Source: Pseudomonadota bacterium (GTDB lineage: Bacteria; Pseudomonadota; Alphaproteobacteria; Rhizobiales; Xanthobacteraceae). Taken from it: 64,000 nt of DNA. Below the pieces are notes generated by a model. The model saw only the letters and a list, made by a program, of their open reading frames with translations, had not been told where the DNA came from and made no database searches. The position numbers and the translations under genes are program-made. The stretch is from positions 248,001 through 312,000 of the forward strand of contig JAEYAW010000031.1 of the NCBI GenBank assembly GCA_023404675.1, in the 5' to 3' direction. The stretch's first letter is position 1, and every line of letters starts with the position of its first letter. Positions 50,454-61,317 of the stretch are shown here, piece after piece.

Positions 50454-51614
50454 ATGACCTCGCAGCTTCCCGCCCCCAACCTTCTCTGGTTCATCCCGAC
50501 CCACGGCGATGGGCGCTATCTCGGCACCTCGGTCGGGGCTCGGCAGGTCGACCTGCCGTATATGCAGCAGATCGCGCAGGCGGCCGACCGGCTCGGCTAT
50601 TTCGGCGTTCTCCTGCCGACCGGGAGAAGCTGCGAGGATTCCTGGATCGTGGCGTCGGCACTGGCACCACAGACCGAGCGTCTGCGCTTTCTCGTCGCCG
50701 TGCGTCCGGGCCTGCAGTCACCGGGCGTCGCGGCGCGGATGACCTCGACGCTGGACCGCATCTCGAACGGTCGCCTGCTCATCAACGTGGTGACCGGCGG
50801 CGACCCGGCGGAGAACAAGGGCGACGGCATTCACCTGTCCCACAGCGAGCGCTACGAGGTGACGCGCGAGTTTCTTCACATCTACAGCGATCTGCTCGCG
50901 GGCAAGACCGTCAACGTCAAGAGCAAGCACTTCGAGATCGAGGATGGCCGCCTGCTGTTCCCACCGGTGCAGTCCCCTCGCCCGCCGCTTTACTTCGGCG
51001 GATCGTCAGATGCCGGCATTGCTGTCGCGGCGGAAACTGTCGAAAAATATCTGACATGGGGCGAACCTCCCGCCGACGTGGCAGAGAAGGTTGCACGCGT
51101 GAAGAAAGCAGCGGAAGCCAGAGGCCGCAAGGTGACGTTCGGCATCCGCCTGCACGTGATCGTGCGCGATACCAATGACGAAGCATGGCGCGCCGCCAAC
51201 GATCTGATCCGCTATGTCGACGACGCCGCGATCGCGCAGGCGCAGAAGACTTTTGCGCGCATGGATTCGGTCGGGCAGCAGCGAATGGCCGCGCTTCATC
51301 GCGGCCGCCGCGACAAGCTGGAAGTCAGCCCGAACCTGTGGGCGGGCGTCGGTCTCGTGCGTGGCGGTGCGGGCACCGCGCTGGTCGGCGACGGCGAAAC
51401 GGTGGCCCAGCGCATCCGCGAATATCAGGCCGTCGGCATCGACACATTCATCATGTCCGGCTATCCGCACCTGGAAGAAGCCTACAGCTTCGCCGAACGC
51501 GTGTTTCCGCATCTCGGCATCGGAGCGGCGGCAGCCCCCGCCAACAGCGGTCCATTCGGCGAGATGGTCGGCCACGAACTTATTCCGGCCCAGCGGCAGG
51601 CCTCGGCGTCATGA
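50454..51614 (+). CDS. ssuD: FMNH2-dependent alkanesulfonate monooxygenase
   Basis: A 386-residue luciferase-like enzyme that cleaves the C-S bond of alkanesulfonates with O2 and FMNH2, releasing sulfite and an aldehyde. The LLPTGRSCEDSW segment carries the active-site Cys region, NVVTGGDPAE and IRLHVIVRDTNDEAW contain the substrate-site Arg/His, and GVGLVRGGAGTALVG is typical of SsuD. The stop overlaps the ssuC start. It needs reduced flavin from the reductase encoded downstream. Confidence 0.96.
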   Translation: MTSQLPAPNLLWFIPTHGDGRYLGTSVGARQVDLPYMQQIAQAADRLGYFGVLLPTGRSCEDSWIVASALAPQTERLRFLVAVRPGLQSPGVAARMTSTLDRISNGRLLINVVTGGDPAENKGDGIHLSHSERYEVTREFLHIYSDLLAGKTVNVKSKHFEIEDGRLLFPPVQSPRPPLYFGGSSDAGIAVAAETVEKYLTWGEPPADVAEKVARVKKAAEARGRKVTFGIRLHVIVRDTNDEAWRAANDLIRYVDDAAIAQAQKTFARMDSVGQQRMAALHRGRRDKLEVSPNLWAGVGLVRGGAGTALVGDGETVAQRIREYQAVGIDTFIMSGYPHLEEAYSFAERVFPHLGIGAAAAPANSGPFGEMVGHELIPAQRQASAS

Positions 51615-52414
51615 GCGTTCTCGATCTGCCGCGCCGCGTGACGTGGCGGCTGCCGCGTGCCGACGGCATCGTCCCATGGCTGTTGCCGCTCGGCATCCTG
51701 ATTGCGTGGCAGGCGGCCTCGTCGACGGGACTCGTTGCCGCCAACGTGCTGCCGGCACCGACCGAAATCGCGGCCGCCGGTTGGCGGCTGCTGAAGTCGG
51801 GTGAGCTGCCTTACAACATCTGGGTCAGTTTCTGGCGGGCGATCACGGGCTTCGCAATCGGCGGCGGTATCGGATTCGTTCTGGGCCTGGCCAACGGGCT
51901 CTCGAAGATTTCCGAGAAAACCACCGATACGACGTTGCAGATGGTGCGCAACATTCCGCATCTGGCGCTGATTCCGCTGGTGATCCTGTGGTTCGGCATC
52001 GACGAGACGGCCAAGATCTTTCTGGTCGCACTCGGCGTGTTCTTCCCGGTCTACATCAACACGCTGCACGGCATCCGCACCGTCGATCCGCAACTGATCG
52101 AGATGGCGCGCAGCTACGGCATGACGAATGTCGAGCTGTTCCGCAGGGTGGTGTTTCCGGGCGCGCTGCCGTCCATCTTCGTGGGACTGCGGTTCGCGCT
52201 CGGCATCATGTGGCTGACGCTGATCGTGGCGGAAACCATCGCCGCCTCGTCCGGGCTCGGTTACATGGCGATGCAGGCCCGCGAGTTCATGCTGATCGAC
52301 GTGGTCGTGCTCAGCATCCTGATCTACGCGCTGCTGGGCAAACTCGCCGACTCGACCGCACGCCTGCTGGAGCGGCTGACGCTGGCCTGGCATCCGGCCT
52401 TCCAGAAATCGTGA
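51611..52414 (+). CDS. ssuC: Sulfonate ABC transporter permease
   Basis: A 267-residue inner-membrane permease with about six helices. The binding-protein-dependent transport signature is around ARSYGMTNVELFRRVVFPGA, which contains the EAA-like loop. ATG 51611 overlaps the ssuD stop and ssuB follows after 11 bases. Confidence 0.95.
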   Translation: MSVLDLPRRVTWRLPRADGIVPWLLPLGILIAWQAASSTGLVAANVLPAPTEIAAAGWRLLKSGELPYNIWVSFWRAITGFAIGGGIGFVLGLANGLSKISEKTTDTTLQMVRNIPHLALIPLVILWFGIDETAKIFLVALGVFFPVYINTLHGIRTVDPQLIEMARSYGMTNVELFRRVVFPGALPSIFVGLRFALGIMWLTLIVAETIAASSGLGYMAMQAREFMLIDVVVLSILIYALLGKLADSTARLLERLTLAWHPAFQKS

Positions 52415-52425
52415 GGCATCAACCG

Positions 52426-53268
52426 ATGAATCAGACTGTGCGATTTTCCGGCGGCGCCGTCGCCGATACGCTTCCCGCTCCGCGCGATGCGTCCATTCCG
52501 GACACGCTGCGGCGTGCAGCGCCGGCATCCGAGCGCGGCCTATCGATCACGGTCCGTGGCCTGAGGAAGGCGTTCGGCGGCAACGAAGTGTTGCGCGGCG
52601 TCGATCTTCATATCCCCGCCGGCCAGTTCGTCGCCATCGTCGGACGCAGCGGCTGCGGAAAAAGCACATTGCTGCGGCTGATCGCCGAACTCGATGCGCC
52701 GAGCGGCGGCCATCTCGCGTTCGCCGATGGCGCGGACAGCCATCGGGGCCAGCTTCGCGTGATGTTCCAGGAACCGCGCCTGCTGCCGTGGGCGAGCGTC
52801 CGCGGCAATGTGGAGGTGGGCCTTGTGCGCGAACGCAACAAGGCGAACGCGGCAAGCCGCGCCGACGACACGCTGCGCGAGGTCGGACTCAGCGACAAGG
52901 CCGGCGAATGGCCCTCGCGCCTCTCCGGCGGCCAGCGTCAGCGCGTCGCGCTGGCCCGCGCGCTGGTCAGCCGACCGCGCGCGCTGCTGCTGGACGAACC
53001 GCTCGGCGCGCTGGATGCACTGACCCGCATCACCATGCAGCAGCTCGTCGAACGGGTCTGGCAGGAGCAGGGCTTCACCGCCATCCTCGTCACTCACGAT
53101 GTCCAGGAAGCCGTCGCGCTCGCGGACCGCATCCTCGTGATCGAGGACGGCAAAATTTCCCGTGACATCGACGTGACACTGGCACGCCCCCGCATTCGCG
53201 GTTCGGCAGCGTTCGGCGAAATCGAGGGATCCATCCTCGATCAATTGATGGGATCGGACGCTGCGTGA
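52426..53268 (+). CDS. ssuB: Sulfonate ABC transporter ATP-binding protein
   Basis: A 280-residue ATPase powering SsuC. Walker A GRSGCGKST (about residues 68-76), Q-loop MFQEPRLLPW, signature LSGGQRQR, Walker B ALLLDEP and switch His in VTHDVQEA are all present. A 40-residue N-terminal extension precedes the core. The stop region overlaps a possible GTG of the next gene. Confidence 0.96.
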   Translation: MNQTVRFSGGAVADTLPAPRDASIPDTLRRAAPASERGLSITVRGLRKAFGGNEVLRGVDLHIPAGQFVAIVGRSGCGKSTLLRLIAELDAPSGGHLAFADGADSHRGQLRVMFQEPRLLPWASVRGNVEVGLVRERNKANAASRADDTLREVGLSDKAGEWPSRLSGGQRQRVALARALVSRPRALLLDEPLGALDALTRITMQQLVERVWQEQGFTAILVTHDVQEAVALADRILVIEDGKISRDIDVTLARPRIRGSAAFGEIEGSILDQLMGSDAA

Positions 53269-53288
53269 GCGTTCGTTCCGGCAGGACA

Positions 53289-53837
53289 ATGACGATGAAT
53301 CAGCTGATACGCGACGTGCAGCCCGTCTCCGAAATCCACGACGAGCAGTTCAAGACTGCCATGCGACATCTCGTCGGCGGCGTTGCAATCATCACGGCGG
53401 GGCAGGACGAGATCATCTCCGGCATGACCGTCACGTCGTTGACAGCGCTGTCGGCCGCGCCGCCGCGTCTCATGGTCGGCGTCAATCGCACGGCCTCATC
53501 GTTTCCGTTGATCACACGGCACGCGGCTTTCGGCGTCAGCATTCCACGCGCGGACCAGTTCGCCGTCGCCAGCCGGTTCGGCAATGGAAAAGTTCCAGGA
53601 CGCGAACGATTCGCCGGCGCCGAATGGATCACGCTCTCGACCGGCGCGCCCCTGCTGGCCAACGCGCTGGCCGTGTTCGACTGCCGCGTCGAAGAGATCA
53701 TCGAGCGCCATTCGCACGCGATCATCATCGGAGAACCAATCGCGATTCTCGCCACCGAGCCCGCAGCAGGTCTCGGCTATTGGCACGGAAGCTACGCCGC
53801 AGTCGGGAGAACAGAGCGGCTCAGAAGCGGCGGCTGA
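53289..53837 (+). CDS. Flavin reductase-family protein (HpaC/DIM6-NTAB type)
   Basis: A 182-residue split-barrel FMN reductase. It resembles HpaC-like partners of two-component monooxygenases (TAMRHLVGGVAIITAG near the N-terminus, GMTVTSLTALSAAPPRLMVGVN). It would supply FMNH2 to SsuD and takes the place of the flavodoxin-like SsuE of enterobacteria. ATG 53289 follows AGGA; GTG 53265 and ATG 53295 are in frame alternatives. It is the last gene of the ssu operon. Confidence 0.88.
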   Translation: MTMNQLIRDVQPVSEIHDEQFKTAMRHLVGGVAIITAGQDEIISGMTVTSLTALSAAPPRLMVGVNRTASSFPLITRHAAFGVSIPRADQFAVASRFGNGKVPGRERFAGAEWITLSTGAPLLANALAVFDCRVEEIIERHSHAIIIGEPIAILATEPAAGLGYWHGSYAAVGRTERLRSGG

Positions 53838-54158
53838 TCACAAGCCGCCGCATGCGACTTCCCGCAAGCATCCGAGCAGCGTCATAAGCGCGCCCCGCGA
53901 CGAGAGCACAGGGCGCGGGGCAGAACGCTGTTGAATCGACCGCGATTCCGATCCACGCGGCGAAACGTTCCTTACATCTCCCAGCCCATTCTAAACTGCC
54001 TCCGTTGCCTTCGTTTCCAAGTTTTCCAGCGGCAGGCCTCGTGCTCTGCCCGCTCATCGTGCACGCCACACTCTGTCCCGGCTGCCCAAGCGGCAGCGGC
54101 CGGCGCCGCACCGCTGATCCCGCGACGCCTCCCAATCACGCCGCGGCAGAGAGTGCCC
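53838..54158. other. Convergent intergenic region with GC-rich hairpin
   Basis: About 320 bases between the convergent flavin reductase and SDR genes; no coding frame seems real. It holds a perfect 8-bp hairpin, GCCCCGCG (53892-53899) and CGCGGGGC (53914-53921), with a 14-base loop and no T-tract. It may help separate the two transcripts. Confidence 0.45.
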
Positions 54159-54986
54159 TTACATCAGGACTCCGCCGCCGCAAACGAGGACCTGTCCGCT
54201 GACATAGTTCGATTCGGGGGCGCAGAAGAGATACACCGCGTCGGCGGCCTCTTCCGGCGTGCCCGCGCGGCCGAGCGGCACCATCTTCTCCAGAGTGGAC
54301 AGCAACTGCGGCTGGATCCCGACCTTGATCTCCCGGCCCGCGACATCGATCGTCTTCTGCTCGGTCTCGATGGCCTGCGTCAGACGGGTACGGATCAGGC
54401 CGAACGCGACGCAGTTCACATTGACCTTGTACCGCCCCCACTCCTTGCACAGCGTGCGGGTCATGCCCACCAGCGCCGCCTTGGCCGAGGAATAGCTCAC
54501 CTGACCTGCATTGCCGTAAAGTCCCGCGATCGACGAGATATTGACGACCTTGCGAAACACCTCGCGCCCGGCCTCGGCGTCCTTCTTCGACAGGATGCGG
54601 ATCGGCTCCGACGCCGCCCGCAAAATCCGAAACGGGGCAACGAGGTGCACGTCGAGCATCGCCTGAAACTGCTCGTCCGTCATCTTCTGGATCGTCGCGT
54701 CCCACGTATAACCGGCGTTGTTGACGATGATGTCGAGGCCGCCGAAATTCTCCATGGCGGCCGCGATGAAGCGATCCGCAAATCCGGCATCCATGACGCT
54801 GCCGTTGACGCAGACGGCCTTGCCGCCTGCCGCCTCGATCTCCGCCACCACCGCTCGGCCCGGCTCGTCGTCGAGATCGTTGACGACGACGCTCGCCCCC
54901 TCGCTCGCCAGCTTCAGCGCGATCGAGCGACCGATACCGCGCCCCGATCCCGAGACCAGCGCGACCTTTCCTTCAAGCTTCTTCAT
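54159..54986 (-). CDS. SDR oxidoreductase, FabG-like 3-hydroxyacyl-CoA dehydrogenase
   Basis: A 275-residue classical short-chain dehydrogenase: SGSGRGIGRSIAL glycine motif, NNAGYTWD, catalytic Ser in NISSIAG and YSSAK. The family oxidises 3-hydroxyacyl-CoA or reduces 3-ketoacyl-ACP/CoA. Position after two MaoC-type hydratases and a thiolase suggests it is the 3-hydroxyacyl-CoA dehydrogenase step. ATG 54986 has AGGA upstream; a frame to 55025 would overlap the MaoC gene. It is the last gene of the minus-strand operon. Confidence 0.88.
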   Translation of the reverse strand: MKKLEGKVALVSGSGRGIGRSIALKLASEGASVVVNDLDDEPGRAVVAEIEAAGGKAVCVNGSVMDAGFADRFIAAAMENFGGLDIIVNNAGYTWDATIQKMTDEQFQAMLDVHLVAPFRILRAASEPIRILSKKDAEAGREVFRKVVNISSIAGLYGNAGQVSYSSAKAALVGMTRTLCKEWGRYKVNVNCVAFGLIRTRLTQAIETEQKTIDVAGREIKVGIQPQLLSTLEKMVPLGRAGTPEEAADAVYLFCAPESNYVSGQVLVCGGGVLM

Positions 54987-55002
54987 TGTCTGTCCTTCAC
55001 TG

Positions 55003-55419
55003 TCAGATGGCGACGACGGCCTCACCGGCGAGTTTCACCTCGCCGTGCTCGTCCTTGGTCGTGAGCGCGATGCGGGCGCGTCTTTCGCCGGCTTCCTGGA
55101 AAATCTCCGTCACCGTCCCCTCGCATGTGAGCTCGGCCCCGACCTGGGTGATGGCAGCGAAACGTGTCGAGAACGATCGGATGCGCTCAGGGCTCACCGC
55201 GTCCGTGAGCGCCTGACCGAGATAGCCCATCACCAGCATGCCATGCGTGAAAACATCGGGAAATCCGGCCGCCTTCGCGAAATCGATATCGACATGCATC
55301 GGATTATGATCGCCGGACGCGCCGCAGTAGAGTGCAAGCGTGTAACGGCTGATCGGTGGAAACGTCTTGTGGACGAGGCGCGCACCGACATCCGCGCCCG
55401 CGGATTCCATGACCGACAT
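55003..55419 (-). CDS. MaoC-type hydratase/dehydratase (catalytic subunit, HadB-like)
   Basis: A 138-residue single hot-dog domain with the hydratase 2 signature: YCGASGDHNPMHVDIDFAK then THGM, containing the catalytic Asp-His pair. It hydrates enoyl-CoA to (R)-3-hydroxyacyl-CoA. The preceding gene encodes a hot-dog protein lacking the motif, so the two probably form a HadA/HadB-like heterodimer, as in actinobacteria. It is 9 bases after that gene. Confidence 0.85.
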   Translation of the reverse strand: MSVMESAGADVGARLVHKTFPPISRYTLALYCGASGDHNPMHVDIDFAKAAGFPDVFTHGMLVMGYLGQALTDAVSPERIRSFSTRFAAITQVGAELTCEGTVTEIFQEAGERRARIALTTKDEHGEVKLAGEAVVAI

Positions 55420-55428
55420 GGGTCGCTC

Positions 55429-55872
55429 CTAGTTTCTGACGACGATGGATCGCGTGGTATCCGCGACGTGGTGGCCGTTCTGGTTTGTGATGCGGGTGGC
55501 AACGTTGACGATGGTCAGCGCGCCGCCCTTCTTGTCCGCGACATCGGTGACACGCGACTGGAAGGTCAGCGTGTCGCCAACGACGACGGGCGCGTGATAA
55601 TCAAATCGCTGCTCTCCGTGCAGGATACGCGCGATATCGATATTCAGCGCATCGAGAAACTCGAACGGCTTCTCGTTGTCCATCATCTCAAGACAGAACA
55701 GATAGGTCGGGGGCACCGGCGTGCCCGCATAGCCTTTCGCTTTGGCGGCGTCCGGCTCGCGATAGACAGGGTTGCTCTCGCCGAGAGTCTTGAAAAAATA
55801 GTTCAGGCGGCCCGGCTCGACGCGCGCCTGAACCGGCGTGAAGGTCACGCCGATCGCTGACTTGTCAACCAT
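55429..55872 (-). CDS. MaoC N-terminal-domain protein (HadA-like substrate-binding subunit)
   Basis: A 147-residue FAS1-type dehydratase N-terminal-like hot-dog protein: YFFKTLGESNPVYREPDAA, VPPTYLFCLEMMDN, and HGEQRFDYHAPVVVGDTL. It lacks the Asp-His hydratase motif. It would bind the acyl chain and pair with the catalytic MaoC protein encoded just downstream. It sits 9 bases after the thiolase gene. Confidence 0.82.
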   Translation of the reverse strand: MVDKSAIGVTFTPVQARVEPGRLNYFFKTLGESNPVYREPDAAKAKGYAGTPVPPTYLFCLEMMDNEKPFEFLDALNIDIARILHGEQRFDYHAPVVVGDTLTFQSRVTDVADKKGGALTIVNVATRITNQNGHHVADTTRSIVVRN

Positions 55873-55881
55873 GACCTCGCC

Positions 55882-57066
55882 TCACGCCTGTTCATACAAG
55901 GTGACGACGCAGGCACCACCGAGACCCAGATTGTGCTGCAGCGCGAGCCGCGCGCCGTCCACCTGCGTCGTGCTGGCGGTGCCGCGCAATTGTCGCGTCA
56001 GCTCGTAGCATTGCGCCAGCCCGGTCGCGCCGAGCGGGTGCCCCTTCGAGAGCAGGCCGCCGGAGGGATTGGTCACCACCTTGCCGCCATAGGTGTTGTC
56101 GCCGTCGTCGATGAATTTCTGCGCCTCGCCCTCGCCGCAGAGTCCCAGCGCCTCGTAGGTGATGAGTTCGTTGTGGGCGAAGCAGTCGTGCAGTTCGACG
56201 ACATCAAGATCGTCCGGCCCGACGCCCGCCTTCTCATAGACGCGGCTCGCGGCCGCCTTCGCCATGTCGTAGCCGACCACGCGCATCATGTCGCGCGCCT
56301 CGAAGGTCGAGGGGAAGTCCGTCGTCATCTCCTGTGCCGCGATGCGCACGTCGCTGCGCAGGCCATTCTTTTTCGCGAAGTCCTCCGACACGAGGATCGC
56401 GGCCGCCGCGCCGCAGGTCGGCGGACAGGCCATCAGGCGCGTCATCACGCCGGACCAGATCACCTGATCGTTGAGCACATCCTCGTAGGACACTTCCTTG
56501 CGGAAGATCGCCAGCGGATTGTTCTTCGCATGGCGGCTGGCCTTGGCGCGCACCTTGGCGAAAGCATCGATCTTCGTGCCGTATTTCTGCATATGCGAGA
56601 GGCCCGCACCGCCGAAGTAACGCAGCGCGAGCGGAATGCCCGGGGCATCGATCAACTCGTCGGCCGCGTTATCGAAGTCTTCGAAGGGGCTCGGCCGATC
56701 CGTGAACACCGAGCCGAGCGCACCGGGCTTCATCTGCTCGAATCCGAGCGCCAGCACGCAGTCCGCCGCACCGGATTCAATTGCCTGCCGCGCAAGAAAC
56801 AGCGCGGTCGAACCGGTCGAACAGTTGTTATTGACGTTGACGATCGGGATACCGCTCATGCCGAGCGGATAGATCGCGCGCTGCCCGGCGGTCGAGTCGC
56901 CATAGACATAGCCGGCATAGGCCTGCTGCACCGCGCCATATTCGATGCCGGCATCCGCCAGCGCCAGGCGGCCCGCTTCGGTGCCCATCTCGTTGTAAGT
57001 GCCGCTGGCACCGGGTTTCGCAAACGGAATCATCCCGACGCCTGCGATATACGCTTTTCCGCTCAT
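55882..57066 (-). CDS. Thiolase/SCP-x-type acetyl-CoA acetyltransferase
   Basis: A 394-residue thiolase-fold enzyme of the lipid-transfer/SCP-x group. The nucleophilic Cys is in VNNNCSTGSTA (about residue 85); further motifs are HDCFAHNE and KGHPLGATG. As in SCP-x-like thiolases the second conserved Cys of classical thiolases is not evident. It cleaves 3-ketoacyl-CoA, often branched or steroid-side-chain types. ATG 57066 follows GGAGG; the frame runs upstream to 57234 across the divergent gene and is rejected. First gene of the minus-strand operon. Confidence 0.88.
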   Translation of the reverse strand: MSGKAYIAGVGMIPFAKPGASGTYNEMGTEAGRLALADAGIEYGAVQQAYAGYVYGDSTAGQRAIYPLGMSGIPIVNVNNNCSTGSTALFLARQAIESGAADCVLALGFEQMKPGALGSVFTDRPSPFEDFDNAADELIDAPGIPLALRYFGGAGLSHMQKYGTKIDAFAKVRAKASRHAKNNPLAIFRKEVSYEDVLNDQVIWSGVMTRLMACPPTCGAAAAILVSEDFAKKNGLRSDVRIAAQEMTTDFPSTFEARDMMRVVGYDMAKAAASRVYEKAGVGPDDLDVVELHDCFAHNELITYEALGLCGEGEAQKFIDDGDNTYGGKVVTNPSGGLLSKGHPLGATGLAQCYELTRQLRGTASTTQVDGARLALQHNLGLGGACVVTLYEQA

Positions 57067-57089
57067 ATCATCCTCCCTTAATTTTCCTG

Positions 57090-57118
57090 TTGGACTTATT
57101 GTGACCCATGGGTAATAT
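57090..57118 (+). promoter_or_regulatory. Sigma70 promoter with palindromic operator in the spacer
   Basis: Plus-strand -35 TTGGAC (57090-57095), 17-base spacer, -10 TAATAT (57113-57118). The spacer contains the perfect palindrome ACCCATGGGT (57104-57113), placed where a repressor would block polymerase. TTATTG (57096-57101) and CAATAA (57124-57129) form another, wider inverted repeat. Only 90 bases separate the two divergent start codons, so one bound regulator could control both operons; the TetR encoded at 61318 is the natural candidate. Confidence 0.65.
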
Positions 57119-57156
57119 AAACGCAATAACAAACTTGATATCCAGGGAGGGAAAGC

Positions 57157-58719
57157 ATGAGCACGACCTATGGTCTGCATCGGGCGCTGCTGCTCAATCG
57201 CGACGGCACTGCTTTTGTTTTTGAGAATCGTCAACGGACATGGGCGGAAGTCGGCGCCCGTGTCGCGCGCGCTGCATCTGCGCTGAAATCGTTCGGCATC
57301 GCAAAAGGAGACCGGGTCGCGCTGCTGATGCTCAATCAGGACCGGTATCTCGAACTGTACCTCGCTGTCGCGTGGGCGGGCGCGGTGATCGTTCCGCTCA
57401 ACATCCGCTGGAGCGCTGTGGAAAACGAGGACGCGATCCGCGATTGCCGGCCGAAGGTCCTGATCGTGGATGCCACATTCGCCGCCATGGGCGCGGAAAT
57501 CGCGGCCAAGATCGGCGCACTGCCGCTGATCTATGCCGACGACGCAACCAATCCGCTCGGCTCGTCAGCACCATCTTACGAGGACCTGATCGCCGGCGCG
57601 ACGTCAGCCGAGGACGTCCGCGCCAACGCCGACGATCTGGCTGGCATCTTCTATACCGGCGGCACCACGGGACGCTCCAAGGGCGTCATGCTCAGCCACC
57701 GCAATCTGATGAGCAACGCGCGAAACATGGCGGCCGAGGGACTCGCCTCTCAGGGCGGCACCTATCTTCACGCCGCGCCGATGTTTCACCTCGCCAATGC
57801 GGCTGCCATGTATCTGCACCTGCTCGCGGGAAATTCGCATGCGTTCGTGCGCGCATTCTCCCCGGACAACGCGGCCGAAGCGATCGAGCGATTCAAGGTG
57901 ACGGAAACGCTTCTGGTGCCCACCATGATCCAGATGCTGGTCGATCATCCGGGCACGGCCGACCGCGACCTCTCCTCCCTGAAATCCATTACCTATGGCG
58001 CTTCCCCGATCAGCGAGGCCGTGCTGGATCGCGCCATGGCCCGTCTTCCGACCACCCAGTTCGTTCAGGCCTATGGCATGACGGAGTTGTCGCCGTGCGC
58101 CACCATTCTGCCGTGGACGGATCACACAGGCGCAGGCCGCACCAAGGGGCGGCACCGCTCCGGCGGCCGTCCGACTTATATGGTGGACGTGCGCATCGTG
58201 GACGCGCAGGACAATCCGCTTCCGCCACGCGCGGTGGGCGAAATCTGTGCGCGCGGCGAGACCGTGATGATGGGCTACTGGGAGCGACCCGAGGAAACCC
58301 GCAAGGCCATCGTGGATGGCTGGATGCATACCGGCGACGGCGGCTTCATGGACGAGGACGGCTATGTCTACGTCGTGGACCGCATCAAGGACATGATCAT
58401 CTCGGGCGGCGAGAACATCTATTCCGCGGAGGTCGAGAACTGCGTCGCGCAGCATCCGGCCGTCGCCCAGTGTGCCGTGATCGGCATTCCGAGCGAACAG
58501 TGGGGCGAGACGGTTCATGCCGTCGTCATGCGCAAGCCCGGCGCGGAGGTCGCGCCCGATGACATCATCGCATTCTGCAAGACCCGCATCGCCGGCTACA
58601 AATGCCCGCGCAGCGTGAAGATCCAGGACGAGATGCTGCCCATGTCCGGGGCGGGAAAGATCCTGAAGCGCGATTTGCGGGCTCCCTATTGGGACGCCGC
58701 CAGCCGCTCCGTCAACTGA
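57157..58719 (+). CDS. Long-chain/aromatic acyl-CoA ligase (AMP-forming)
   Basis: A 520-residue ANL-superfamily ligase. ATP-binding loop YTGGTTGRSKGVMLSH, YGMTELSP, hinge MHTGDGGFMDEDGYVYVVDR and the C-terminal catalytic Lys in SGAGKILKRDLR are intact. It activates a carboxylic acid to its CoA thioester. The acid is not evident. GGGAGGG precedes the ATG and a good promoter lies 40 bases upstream. It begins the plus-strand operon. Confidence 0.92.
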   Translation: MSTTYGLHRALLLNRDGTAFVFENRQRTWAEVGARVARAASALKSFGIAKGDRVALLMLNQDRYLELYLAVAWAGAVIVPLNIRWSAVENEDAIRDCRPKVLIVDATFAAMGAEIAAKIGALPLIYADDATNPLGSSAPSYEDLIAGATSAEDVRANADDLAGIFYTGGTTGRSKGVMLSHRNLMSNARNMAAEGLASQGGTYLHAAPMFHLANAAAMYLHLLAGNSHAFVRAFSPDNAAEAIERFKVTETLLVPTMIQMLVDHPGTADRDLSSLKSITYGASPISEAVLDRAMARLPTTQFVQAYGMTELSPCATILPWTDHTGAGRTKGRHRSGGRPTYMVDVRIVDAQDNPLPPRAVGEICARGETVMMGYWERPEETRKAIVDGWMHTGDGGFMDEDGYVYVVDRIKDMIISGGENIYSAEVENCVAQHPAVAQCAVIGIPSEQWGETVHAVVMRKPGAEVAPDDIIAFCKTRIAGYKCPRSVKIQDEMLPMSGAGKILKRDLRAPYWDAASRSVN

Positions 58720-58739
58720 CGCGATGGGGAGGACACGAC

Positions 58740-59516
58740 ATGCCGATGGTCCTGACCGAGCAGGATGGCGCGCTCGCCATCCTGACGCTGAATAACCCGG
58801 AACAGTACAACGCGCTGGCGCCCGCGCTGCTGCGTGAGTTCAATGCCGCGCTCGATGACGCCATCGCGTCGCCCGACATGCGCGTGATCCTCCTCACCGG
58901 GGCCGGCAAAGGCTTCTGCGCCGGCGCACAGTTCGGCGGCGACACGTTCAGCCGCGGCGACAGCATCGGCGACCTGATGCGAGGCTCGATCACGCCGATC
59001 ATCGAGAAGCTGCGGCAGTCGCCAAAGCCGGTCATCACCGCGGTCAACGGCCCAGCCGCGGGTGCGGGCGTCGGAATCGCGCTGGCGGGCGATGTGGTTC
59101 TGGCCGCCCGCTCTGCGCGCTTCATCCTCAGTTTCGCGCGGCTCGGCGCGGCGCTCGATGGCGGCACGTCGCTGTTCCTGCAACGCTCGATCGGCGCGGC
59201 ACGCGCTCGCGTCCTGGCGCTCACAGGCGAGCCGCTGCACGCGGAAATGGCTGCCGACTGGGGGCTGATATGGAGCTGCGTCGATGACGACCAGCTTGCC
59301 GGCGAAGCGATGAAGATGGCCCGCAAGCTCGCGGATGGTCCGCCGCTGGCTCTCGCCGCGATCAAGAAGCAGCTCGACGACGCCTGGACCGACGACCTGT
59401 CGCTGACGCTGGAGAAGGAGGCTGTGTCCCAGACTATCGCGTTCGTGACGCAGGATCTGCAGGAGGGGGCTGCGGCCTTCGTGGAAAAGCGCCGGCCGCA
59501 ATTCGTAGGCCGCTAG
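58740..59516 (+). CDS. Enoyl-CoA hydratase/isomerase family protein
   Basis: A 258-residue crotonase-fold protein. Oxyanion-hole segments are GAGKGFCAGAQFGG and GPAAGAGVGIALAGDV. Where hydratases carry a catalytic Glu it has Asp in LGAALDGGTS, as in PaaG-like isomerases, so it may isomerise rather than hydrate. The ATG at 58740 is preceded by GGGGAGGA. It lies 20 bases after the first CoA ligase gene and 56 before the second. Confidence 0.85.
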   Translation: MPMVLTEQDGALAILTLNNPEQYNALAPALLREFNAALDDAIASPDMRVILLTGAGKGFCAGAQFGGDTFSRGDSIGDLMRGSITPIIEKLRQSPKPVITAVNGPAAGAGVGIALAGDVVLAARSARFILSFARLGAALDGGTSLFLQRSIGAARARVLALTGEPLHAEMAADWGLIWSCVDDDQLAGEAMKMARKLADGPPLALAAIKKQLDDAWTDDLSLTLEKEAVSQTIAFVTQDLQEGAAAFVEKRRPQFVGR

Positions 59517-59572
59517 CGCGACGCTCCGGCCAAGAAGCGGGGAGCAAAAACAAACAGATCGGGAGGAAGCCC

Positions 59573-61168
<1,596 letters not shown>

Positions 61169-61317
61169 CGGCAGGCCGCCGGTGCAGCTTATCTGATGAC
61201 GATGCGCCGCACCGCGCAGCCCGCCGGCCACGCAGCTGGCGGCGGCGGGTGGGGCGAGTTTGACGGCTGCGCGACAAGGCTCGCATCGGTCGGGATGATG
61301 CATTCGAAGGTGAACCG

